Source: Candidatus Faecivivens stercoripullorum
GTDB lineage: Bacteria; Bacillota; Clostridia; Oscillospirales; Ruminococcaceae
Reading direction: 5' to 3'
Assembly: GCA_018715285.1 (NCBI GenBank)
Contig: DVLW01000154.1
Span: 1-6,720 of the forward strand
Length of the DNA: 6,720 bases
The notes below the pieces were generated by a model. It made no database searches. It was not told where the DNA came from and saw only the letters and a program-made list of their open reading frames with translations. Both the position numbers and the translations under genes were made by a program. Below, one piece after another: positions 1 to 5,266 of the stretch. Numbering within the stretch: the first letter of the stretch is position 1; each line of letters begins with the position of its first letter.

Positions 1-555
1 ATTACTGCAGGCGATTTCAGAAATGGTTTGACTTTCGATATGGATGGACAGGTTATGCAGGTTATCGAATTCCAGCATGTCAAACCTGGTAAGGGCGCGG
101 CATTTGTCCGTACCAAACTCAAAAATGTTATCTCCGGTGCTGTCACCGAGACTACCTTTAACCCGACCGCAAAATTCCAGGAAGCGTATGTTGAGCGCAA
201 AGATATGGAATACCTGTACGAGGATGGCGGTCTGTACTACTTCATGGACCCTGAAACCTATGAGCAGCTTCCGATCGCTGGCAGCGTCATGAACGATTCC
301 TTCAAGTTCGTTAAGGAAAACATGGTCTGCAAGGTTCTGTCCTATAAGGGCAACGTCTTCGGCGTTGAAGCTCCTAACTTTGTTGAGCTGCAGGTCACCA
401 AGACCGATCCTGGTTTCAAGGGCAACACCGCTACCAACGCTACCAAGCCCGCAACACTGGAGACCGGCGCTGAGATCAAAGTTCCGCTGTTCATCGATGA
501 AGGCGAAATGATCAAGATCGATACCAGAACCGGCGAATATCTCTCCAGAGCTTAA
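1..555 (+). CDS. efp: Elongation factor P (5' end just outside the window)
   Basis: EF-P binds between the P and E sites of the ribosome and relieves stalling at polyproline stretches. The reading frame is open from base 1 (ITAGDFRNGL...), which matches the usual EF-P N-terminus, so probably only the start codon is missing; with one Met added the protein would be 185 residues, the normal length. The N-terminal KOW-like domain carries the loop HVKPGKGAAFVRTK, whose PGKG lysine (about residue 32) is the position modified in EF-P proteins. The central and C-terminal OB-fold domains follow and end in the typical IDTRTGEYLSRA. No terminator is visible in the 95 bases before the next gene, so the two may be cotranscribed. 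The modification enzyme cannot be judged from here. Identification is very secure. Confidence 0.97.
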   Translation: MTAGDFRNGLTFDMDGQVMQVIEFQHVKPGKGAAFVRTKLKNVISGAVTETTFNPTAKFQEAYVERKDMEYLYEDGGLYYFMDPETYEQLPIAGSVMNDSFKFVKENMVCKVLSYKGNVFGVEAPNFVELQVTKTDPGFKGNTATNATKPATLETGAEIKVPLFIDEGEMIKIDTRTGEYLSRA

Positions 556-650
556 TTGTTGTTTGCAGGAATAAACGGCAGAATTTATTTACGAGTAACC
601 GCATAATATGGACGAGAGTATAATCGTACCATTGCGGGGGAGGTTTCAAC

Positions 651-1100
651 ATGGAACTGATGGAAAAAGTTGCTTATCTGAAGGGTATGGTTGACATGGC
701 GGAGTTTGATCCTGCCGCTAAGGAAACCAAGGTTCTCCGTGCGTTGATTGACGCGGTTGACGAGATGGCACAGACGGTTGCTGAGCTGGTAGAAGCAAAC
801 TCCCAGATGTGCGAAGTCATTGAGTCTCTGGATGAAGATCTGACCGAAGTCGAAAACGATCTTTATGGCGAAGACGACGAAGACGAGGACGATTACGACT
901 ATGATGAGGACGACGACAGTGAAGAGGAAGATATCTATGAGGTAACCTGCCCTTCCTGCGGTGAGACCTTTGATGTCGACGAGGCCATGCTCGATGAAGG
1001 CGAGATCAACTGTCCTGCCTGCGGCGAGCTGCTCGAGTTTGATCTGCAGATCGAAGATCCGCCTGCTGAAGAAGCAGAGGATGCGACTGTAACAGACTGA
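651..1100 (+). CDS. Acidic coiled-coil zinc-ribbon protein (CD1247 N-terminal-domain type)
   Basis: This 149-residue protein of unknown function resembles the clostridial family named after C. difficile CD1247, judged by its MEKVAYLKGM start. Residues 1-70 are predicted helical and probably coiled coil (AVDEMAQTVAELVEANSQMCEVIESL). Residues about 71-95 are almost purely Asp/Glu with a few Tyr. A zinc ribbon follows with two CxxC knuckles, C100-x2-C103 and C121-x2-C124, and then a short acidic tail. No membrane segment or signal peptide is present, so it should be cytosolic. The start is fixed by the GGGGGAGG site at 636-643, 7 nt before the ATG. It lies directly after efp in the same direction. 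A link to translation or to RNA polymerase is only suggested by that neighbour and by the ribbon fold. The family assignment is from memory of the motif and moderately sure. Confidence 0.85.
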   Translation: MELMEKVAYLKGMVDMAEFDPAAKETKVLRALIDAVDEMAQTVAELVEANSQMCEVIESLDEDLTEVENDLYGEDDEDEDDYDYDEDDDSEEEDIYEVTCPSCGETFDVDEAMLDEGEINCPACGELLEFDLQIEDPPAEEAEDATVTD

Positions 1101-1138
1101 TTTTTGTTTGCTCCGGGATGGAAGAGATTCTGTCCCTG

Positions 1139-1147
1139 TGGTAAAAC
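1139..1147 (+). promoter_or_regulatory. Possible extended -10 promoter for the FMN leader/ribU transcript
   Basis: TG at 1139-1140, one base, then TAAAAC at 1142-1147 (4/6 to TATAAT) would start transcription near 1153, just before the first paired base of the riboswitch at 1157. The -35 region is poor (TGGAAG at 1119-1124). The position is what makes it plausible; the sequence alone is weak. Confidence 0.3.
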
Positions 1148-1156
1148 TTCATACGT

Positions 1157-1308
1157 TGTTTCGGGGCGGAGTGAAAATCTCCACCGGCAGTATAGTCTGC
1201 GAACGCCTTTTGGTGCCGATCCGGTGAAATTCCGGAACCGACGGTGAAAATCTGATATTGTTTTTGCAGACAAAAACAATACGGATTAAAGTCCGGATGA
1301 GAGAAACA
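1157..1308 (+). ncRNA. FMN riboswitch (RFN element) aptamer
   Basis: The leader shows the conserved FMN aptamer blocks in order: TCGGGGCGG-GTGAAA at 1161-1176, CCACCGGCAGTAT at 1181-1193, GCGAACGCC at 1199-1207, CCGGTGAAATTCCGGAACCGAC at 1221-1242, and AAAGTCCGGATGAGAGAA at 1288-1305. The closing helix P1 is perfect: TGTTTC at 1157-1162 pairs with GAAACA at 1303-1308. A variable A/T-rich hairpin sits at about 1256-1280 (ATTGTTTTTGCAGACAAAAACAAT). FMN riboswitches lower expression of riboflavin synthesis or uptake genes when FMN binds. Here the downstream gene is a riboflavin transporter, and an intrinsic terminator lies 51 nt after the aptamer, so control is most likely by transcription termination. 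Confidence 0.95.
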
Positions 1309-1359
1309 GGTAAAGACTCGGAAGGGATTTTTTCCTTTTCGGATTTTTGTGTTACCATG

Positions 1360-1396
1360 AAAGCCCCAGCCTGAAAAGGCGGGGCTTTTATTGTTT
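1360..1396 (+). terminator. Intrinsic terminator of the FMN riboswitch expression platform
   Basis: AAAGCCCC (1360-1367) pairs with GGGGCTTT (1381-1388), and after one bulged A, GCC (1369-1371) pairs with GGC (1378-1380) around a TGAAAA loop. The hairpin is followed by TATTGTTTT. It lies between the aptamer and ribU, so it is the likely OFF structure when FMN is bound. A possible competing pairing is GGGGC (1163-1167) of the aptamer 5' side with GCCCC (1363-1367), extended by TTTC (1159-1162) with GAAA (1373-1376). That would break both P1 and the terminator, but it is only inferred from complementarity. Confidence 0.88.
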
Positions 1397-1455
1397 TCCG
1401 GACAATGGCTGAAGTGTGGTTATTTATTTTTGTTGGACAGCAGACTGTCCGGAAA
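1395..1455 (+). promoter_or_regulatory. Inverted repeat that can sequester the ribU Shine-Dalgarno
   Basis: TTTCCGGACA at 1395-1404 is perfectly complementary to TGTCCGGAAA at 1446-1455. An inner GCTG (1408-1411) can also pair with CAGC (1438-1441). The 3' arm covers most of the ribosome site GGAAAGGA (1451-1458) of ribU. The 5' arm starts in the T-run of the preceding terminator. Folding would therefore mask the ribosome site on read-through transcripts. Whether it responds to FMN or just lowers basal translation cannot be told from the sequence. Confidence 0.6.
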
Positions 1456-1467
1456 GGAAAATGTGTT

Positions 1468-2067
1468 ATGGTTACACAGAGCAAGAGAAATTCACAGGTA
1501 CGTGCAATGGTTATGACCGCTATACTGGCGGCAATGTCCTACATCCTGGCGATGATGTCGTTTTCGGTACCATTCATGCCCAGTTTTATCAAGCTGGATG
1601 TTTCGGAGCTGCCTGCACTGATTGGTTCGTTCAGTCTTGGGCCGGTGTATGGTGTACTGGTTTGTCTGATTAAGAATCTGCTGGGATTGATGAACAGCAG
1701 TACCAATGGTATTGGTGAACTTTCTAACTTTTTGCTGGGTGCAATGTTTGTTTTCCCGGCAGGACTGCTTTATCAGCGCAACAAAACCCGTAAAGGTGCC
1801 ATTATCGGCAGCCTGATCGGTGCCGTCTGCATGGCAGTCGGTTCGGTATTTACCAATATCTTTCTGGTTTATCCGATTTACTATAATTTTATGGCGGAAG
1901 AAGCCATCCTTTCGGCTTACCAGCTGATTGTTCCCGCGATGAAGAGCGTAGAACAGTGCATTATCTGCTTTAACATGCCCTTTACCTTTATGAAGGCAAT
2001 GCTCAGTGTACTGGTCTGCCTGCTGGTTTATAAACGGCTGTCTCCGGTTATCAAGGGAAGAGTATAA
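1468..2067 (+). CDS. ribU: Riboflavin transporter, ECF S-component RibU
   Basis: RibU is the substrate-binding membrane subunit of an energy-coupling-factor transporter and imports riboflavin with the shared EcfA-EcfA'-EcfT module, which is not encoded here. The 199-residue protein is very hydrophobic with about six membrane helices and is of normal RibU length. Family landmarks are FIKLDVSELPALIG (residues 40-53), the LGPVYG turn (58-62), IKNLLG (68-73) and GELSNFLLG (83-91). The chosen ATG at 1468 lies 9 nt after GGAAAGGA (1451-1458). An upstream in-frame ATG at 1405 lacks a ribosome site and falls right after the terminator. The gene sits alone behind an FMN riboswitch, which independently supports the riboflavin substrate. 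It is followed by its own terminator. Highly confident. Confidence 0.95.
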   Translation: MVTQSKRNSQVRAMVMTAILAAMSYILAMMSFSVPFMPSFIKLDVSELPALIGSFSLGPVYGVLVCLIKNLLGLMNSSTNGIGELSNFLLGAMFVFPAGLLYQRNKTRKGAIIGSLIGAVCMAVGSVFTNIFLVYPIYYNFMAEEAILSAYQLIVPAMKSVEQCIICFNMPFTFMKAMLSVLVCLLVYKRLSPVIKGRV

Positions 2068-2088
2068 TGAGACGGATATGACAGTTTC

Positions 2089-2123
2089 AGAGGTCAAACG
2101 AATGGTTTGGCCTCTTTTCTTTT
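2089..2123 (+). terminator. Intrinsic terminator after ribU
   Basis: AGAGGTCAAAC (2089-2099) pairs with GTTTGGCCTCT (2105-2115) over 11 positions with one T-G wobble and a 5-nt loop. The 3' arm runs into TTTTCTTTT. It lies 21 nt after the ribU stop and separates ribU from the MIF-like operon. Confidence 0.9.
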
Positions 2124-2134
2124 GGGCAGAATAC

Positions 2135-2143
2135 TGGTATAAT
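2135..2143 (+). promoter_or_regulatory. Extended -10 promoter of the MIF-like/two-component operon
   Basis: TGGTATAAT is a perfect extended -10 (TGnTATAAT, hexamer at 2138-2143). The matching -35 position, 17 bp upstream, is TTTTCT inside the T-run of the preceding terminator and is weak, as is common for extended -10 promoters or for promoters needing an activator. Transcription would start near 2150, giving a leader of about 64 nt. Confidence 0.65.
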
Positions 2144-2152
2144 AAATACAAT

Positions 2153-2169
2153 CCGGGAATTTTTCCCGG
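2153..2169 (+). repeat. Perfect inverted repeat at the predicted 5' end of the operon transcript
   Basis: CCGGGAA (2153-2159) and TTCCCGG (2163-2169) form a 7-bp stem with a TTT loop, starting only a few bases after the predicted start point. It could be a 5' hairpin that stabilises the mRNA or an operator for a dimeric repressor. It has no T-run, so it is not a terminator. Confidence 0.55.
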
Positions 2170-2213
2170 TGGTTGGAATGTAGTTTTCTGTGTGATTTGG
2201 GGAGGAAAGTACT

Positions 2214-2555
2214 ATGCCTTATATTCGTACCACAACCAATGTTTCCGTTTCAGACGATGCCGCATCCCGTATCCGTGAACAGCTGGGTGACGCTATTCAG
2301 CTGATTCCCGGTAAGAGTGAGCGCTGGTTGATGCTTGCGATGGAAGGGGACAAAAAGATGTATTTTGCCGGCTCGGATGAACCGCTTGCGATGGCAGAGG
2401 TCAGCCTTTTCGGCAGCGCGGACGGGAACTGCTATAATAAACTGACCGGTAAAATTACCGAGATTCTGTCGGATGTACTGTCCATTCCGGCTAATCGCAT
2501 TTATGTACGATATTCCGAGACTGAATACTGGGGCTGGAACGGCGAAAACTTTTAA
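2214..2555 (+). CDS. MIF-like tautomerase-superfamily protein, first paralogue
   Basis: This 113-residue protein is a bacterial homologue of macrophage migration inhibitory factor (MIF) and matches the family over its full length. Evidence is the MPYIRTTTNV start, with the Pro that becomes the catalytic N-terminal base after Met removal, a PGK near mature residue 33 (MIF Lys32 position), the strand after SDEP, and the C-terminal NRIYVRYSETEYWGWNGENF corresponding to human MIF [22 protein letters not shown]. The MIF CxxC redox motif is absent (LxxA here), and the MIF Asn97 position is Arg, so classic phenylpyruvate tautomerase activity is uncertain. MIF proteins are trimers; no signal peptide is seen, so it is probably cytosolic. 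The ATG follows GGGAGGAAA (2199-2207). It is the first gene of an operon with a second MIF-like gene and a two-component system. Confidence 0.88.
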   Translation: MPYIRTTTNVSVSDDAASRIREQLGDAIQLIPGKSERWLMLAMEGDKKMYFAGSDEPLAMAEVSLFGSADGNCYNKLTGKITEILSDVLSIPANRIYVRYSETEYWGWNGENF

Positions 2556-2574
2556 TCGGAAAGGGTGAACGGAT

Positions 2575-2913
2575 ATGCCGATGATTGATCTGAGCACCAA
2601 TGTCACGATTTCGGGAATGTCCCGATTGGAACTGGCGCGCGGACTGGGTGAAGCTATTGCCCTGATTCCCGGAAAGGATGAAGGACGGCTGATGCTGCGT
2701 ATTTCGGGTAATAATGATATGTTCTTTAAGGGCAGAGACGATATCCCGATGGCTTATGTCCGTACCGATATCTATGCTCAGCTGCCGGATGCGGAATATC
2801 AGGCTTATGGGAATGCTGTGATGAAGCTGTTGGGAAGGGTTCTGGCGATACCGGCTGGAAATATCTATCTGACCATCCGGCAGATTCCCTGTTGGATCAC
2901 AGGTGGAGAATAA
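2575..2913 (+). CDS. MIF-like tautomerase-superfamily protein, second diverged paralogue
   Basis: This 112-residue protein aligns with the upstream gene from end to end: MPMIDLSTNV start with Pro after Met, LGEAIALIPGKDE against LGDAIQLIPGKSE, and LLGRVLAIPAGNIYL against ILSDVLSIPANRIYV. The Pro1 and PGK lysine are kept, as is the Tyr matching MIF Tyr95. The C-terminus is very different: the GWNG segment of paralogue 1 is replaced by IPCWITGGE, and Asn97 becomes Thr. There is no CxxC. In the MIF trimer the C-terminal strand lies at the subunit interface, so the change may affect assembly or make it a partner for paralogue 1; that is inference. The ribosome site AAAGGGTG (about 2560-2566) precedes the ATG, with 19 nt between the two genes. 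It is one base away from the response regulator gene. Confidence 0.85.
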   Translation: MPMIDLSTNVTISGMSRLELARGLGEAIALIPGKDEGRLMLRISGNNDMFFKGRDDIPMAYVRTDIYAQLPDAEYQAYGNAVMKLLGRVLAIPAGNIYLTIRQIPCWITGGE

Positions 2914-2914
2914 T

Positions 2915-3619
2915 ATGGTTAAAATTGCGGTATGCGATGATTTACAGCAGGATCAGCAGCTGCTGGTCTCGTTGATTGAACAGCTGGACCCTTTTGACGG
3001 ACAGTTTATTCTGGACCGGTTCAGCAGCGGAGAAGCGCTGCTTGCGTCTGAACGCCGTCCGTATGATATGGTGGTGCTGGATGTTCAGATGCCGGAGATG
3101 TCCGGTTACCGGACCGCGCAGCTTCTGCGGGAAACCGATACCAAAACGGTACTGGCTTTTCTGACCGGAGTGGCTGCTCCGACGGTTGAAGTCTTCAGGG
3201 TAACGCCATTCCGCTATCTGATGAAGCAGATGAGCCGGGAAGAATTGTCTCAGGAATTGGCCGCGTGCTTTCATGAGGTGGAGCGAACCAATCAGTATAT
3301 AACCTTTCAGTCGGGCGGAGATCTGTTGAGACTGTCAGTTTCATCGATTCTGTACCTGGTGATTCAGGGAAGAAGCGTCGATGTCATTACCGATCAGGGG
3401 CGGTATAATCTCCGGCTGAAGATGGCGCAGCTTCAGGAAATGCTGGCTCCGCACGGGTTTGGATGCTGTCATAAAAGTTATCTGTGCAATTTTTCTCGTA
3501 TCATTTCGGTCAGTTCCAATTCGGTGATTATGGAAAATGGCGATATCCTGCCGGTATCACAGCCCAAGGCAAAGAGCTTTAAAAGTGAGTTTCTGCATTT
3601 TGCCAAGACAACCGTCTGA
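2915..3619 (+). CDS. LytTR-family response regulator
   Basis: A 234-residue transcription regulator of the AgrA/LytR type. The receiver domain (about 1-120) has the acidic pair D8-D9, the phospho-acceptor D56 in VVLDVQMPEMSG, T84 and K104 at the usual switch positions. The LytTR DNA-binding domain (about 128-230) begins ITFQSGGDLLRLSVSSILYL and contains the CHKSYLCNFSRI segment typical of the family. It should be phosphorylated by the kinase encoded next. The ATG at 2915 is preferred because GGTGGAG (2902-2908) lies 6 nt upstream; a GTG at 2903 lies within that site. The stop of the preceding MIF-like gene and this ATG are separated by one base, so translational coupling is likely. Its targets are unknown; the operon's own promoter is a natural candidate. 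Confidence 0.93.
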   Translation: MVKIAVCDDLQQDQQLLVSLIEQLDPFDGQFILDRFSSGEALLASERRPYDMVVLDVQMPEMSGYRTAQLLRETDTKTVLAFLTGVAAPTVEVFRVTPFRYLMKQMSREELSQELAACFHEVERTNQYITFQSGGDLLRLSVSSILYLVIQGRSVDVITDQGRYNLRLKMAQLQEMLAPHGFGCCHKSYLCNFSRIISVSSNSVIMENGDILPVSQPKAKSFKSEFLHFAKTTV

Positions 3620-3631
3620 GGAGTGAGACAG

Positions 3632-4969
3632 ATGGAGGAATTGTTATACTGGATGCTGGCGGCGGCACCATCCAATATTTTTGTGCTGCTGATGATGGAA
3701 GACCTCTGTCATCGGACGCTGGTTCCGGTGGAAGAACGTGTGCGCAGCAGCCCATATCTGTATACAGCGGTTGGTGTGGTCATGACGGTGGCAGACCTGT
3801 TTCACAACAGCTTTGTCACAATGGCGGTAACGGCCGCATTTTTGGGCGGTCTGGTCGGGTGGCTGTATGAACGGGGAAAACCATATATCCGATTGATTAT
3901 GGCAGGTGTATTCTGTTTGCTGATATCTGCTTCGGATATGGTTGGCTTTGGAATTTGGCTCTCTGGCCGGATGCTGGGATATAACGGAGGAAATCCGCTG
4001 GTATGTCAGGCGATTGGTGGACAGATCTTTTTACTGCTGGTATTTATCCTGATGAGATGGTATATCCGCGCGGCGGTCAATGTTTACCATGCCAATGAAA
4101 ATACCTGGTTTTGGGTCTGTCTGATTGTACCCGCTGCCAGCCTGCCGACGATGGTTGTCTTCTGGCGGCTGGCAATGACAGGTCATTACAGCGATAAGCT
4201 GGATATGGCGATGATGCTTTGCTGTACGGCGCTGCTGTTTGGGTGTCAGGCATCTTTCCGGATGTTTGAGAACATCGCTTCCCAGATGGAGGTGACCCGT
4301 GAATATCAGGCAATCCGTCTGCGGCAAGAGATGGAAAAGCGGCATTATGACCTTGTGCAGCGTAAAAACGAACAGTATGCTTCAGCTGCGCATGACCTCA
4401 AACATCATCTCCGCTGCCTGTCCGATATGGCAAAGGCCGGTCAGCTGGAAAGTATCCGCAGCTATATTGCCGGAATGCAGACAGAAGAACAACGCCGCAG
4501 ACAGGATGAATATCTGCGGATGTTTACACAGGATCGGGTACTGAACGTCATTTTGAGTGAAAAGGCCCGTCTGGCTGCTGATGAGGAAATCAAATTTTCT
4601 GCCGACCTGACAGCAGGTCTGGACTTTTTGGATTCTCTGGATAGCTGTGCATTGATGGGAAACCTTCTGGATAACGCGCTGGAAGGTGCGAGAACAACTC
4701 TTCCGGGCAAAGAACGGTTTATTCGGGTACAGATTCGGCCGTTCAATCAGGGATTTGTGCTTGTCCGCGTAGAAAACAGCTTTTCCGGTTTTCTGAGGGA
4801 AAAGAACGGACGATTGCTTTCGACCAAGGATGAAGGCGGACGCGGATACGGAATGCAGAGTATCGCGCAGATTGCCGAGAAAACTGGCGGCAGTATGGAA
4901 TATGAAAGCCATGACGGGATTTTTACCGTCAATGTGCTGTTAAACCTGCTGCTCAGCGAAGAGAAATGA
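3632..4969 (+). CDS. Six-pass sensor histidine kinase with GHKL ATPase domain (AgrC/LytS-like)
   Basis: This 445-residue protein is the likely partner of the upstream LytTR regulator. Residues 1-210 form about six membrane segments (around 5-22, 42-58, 61-78, 86-110, 123-142, 159-178, with another hydrophobic stretch 188-207, so six or seven). A coiled-coil linker (218-250) leads to HDLKHHL at 254-260, with H254 as the likely phosphorylation site. The GHKL ATPase domain shows the N box NLLDNALEGA (344-353) and the G box EGGRGYGMQSI (401-411). The start ATG at 3632 is 8 nt after GAGGAG (3618-3623), which overlaps the regulator's stop; an in-frame GTG at 3623 overlaps that site and is less likely. 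The membrane sensor resembles peptide-sensing kinases, but no AgrB or AgrD-like gene is nearby, so the signal is unknown. The 3' end overlaps the convergent small gene by 17 bp. Confidence 0.93.
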   Translation: MEELLYWMLAAAPSNIFVLLMMEDLCHRTLVPVEERVRSSPYLYTAVGVVMTVADLFHNSFVTMAVTAAFLGGLVGWLYERGKPYIRLIMAGVFCLLISASDMVGFGIWLSGRMLGYNGGNPLVCQAIGGQIFLLLVFILMRWYIRAAVNVYHANENTWFWVCLIVPAASLPTMVVFWRLAMTGHYSDKLDMAMMLCCTALLFGCQASFRMFENIASQMEVTREYQAIRLRQEMEKRHYDLVQRKNEQYASAAHDLKHHLRCLSDMAKAGQLESIRSYIAGMQTEEQRRRQDEYLRMFTQDRVLNVILSEKARLAADEEIKFSADLTAGLDFLDSLDSCALMGNLLDNALEGARTTLPGKERFIRVQIRPFNQGFVLVRVENSFSGFLREKNGRLLSTKDEGGRGYGMQSIAQIAEKTGGSMEYESHDGIFTVNVLLNLLLSEEK

Positions 4970-5246
4970 ACTCAACCTTGAGGGAAAAATCCCAGTCCCC
5001 AAGCCGAATGCGAAGATAGTCCGGGCGAATATCACAGACAAGGGTTTCTCCTGCTGGCGGATTGGTAATCATCCGGCATCGGTAGCCGGTAACAGACCAG
5101 CCTGCCAGCAGCCCGGTCAGGGCAAGGGTAAGACCAAAAGACAGGATAAAAGTATGCAGTCGTCTGCCTGTATGGACAGGCTGGAGAAAAACGGACAGCT
5201 GGTTTTTGGAAAGACCGGCTGTCTTTTTTTGTTGGGCAGAATTCAT
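4953..5246 (-). CDS. Small single-pass membrane protein downstream of spoIIP, unknown function
   Basis: I do not recognise this 97-residue protein. It has a basic N-terminal part (QQKK, TGRRLH), one membrane helix at about 31-54 (HTFILSFGLTLALTGLLAGW...) and a C-terminal part of about 43 residues with two Cys (57 and 71) and the segment RPDYLRIRLGDWDFSLKVEF, which looks like beta strands. The positive N-terminus suggests that the C-terminus faces outside. The coding case rests on a clear AAGGAG site (minus strand, 5262-5257), 10 nt before the ATG, and on a 20-nt gap after the spoIIP stop, which implies a shared transcript and perhaps a sporulation role. The gene overlaps the kinase gene end to end by 17 bp. 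A shadow frame cannot be ruled out fully, but it also covers 240 bases with no other gene. Confidence 0.72.
   Translation of the reverse strand: MNSAQQKKTAGLSKNQLSVFLQPVHTGRRLHTFILSFGLTLALTGLLAGWSVTGYRCRMITNPPAGETLVCDIRPDYLRIRLGDWDFSLKVEFISLR
5193..5230 (+). terminator. Plus-strand intrinsic terminator inside the convergent small gene
   Basis: GGACAGCTGG (5193-5202) pairs with CCGGCTGTCT (5215-5224) over 10 positions, with two wobbles and a 12-nt loop, followed by TTTTTT. In the plus direction it has the form of a rho-independent terminator, 223 nt after the kinase stop. It falls in codons of the minus-strand small membrane protein. It probably ends the MIF-like/two-component operon transcript before it runs antisense through spoIIP. 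Confidence 0.6.
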
Positions 5247-5266
5247 TTTTGATAAGCTCCTTGATA

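Noticed and set aside
619..624. TATAAT between efp and the zinc-ribbon gene
   Set aside because: No -35 element at a workable distance and no extended -10 TG, so a separate promoter cannot be supported.
1116..1138. Possible stem (GGGATGG/CTGTCCC) after the zinc-ribbon gene
   Set aside because: Needs two wobbles and has no T-run, so it does not qualify as a terminator.
1405..1467. Upstream in-frame ATG for ribU, giving 220 residues
   Set aside because: No ribosome site, and it lies inside the inverted repeat just after the terminator; the ATG at 1468 has GGAAAGGA at the right distance.
1492..2151. Long open frame on the minus strand across ribU
   Set aside because: Antisense shadow of a secure membrane protein gene; the product is rich in Gln, His and Asn without any domain.
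4382..4912. Minus-strand open frame of 176 codons inside the kinase gene
   Set aside because: Fully covered by the GHKL kinase frame, whose N and G boxes are clear.
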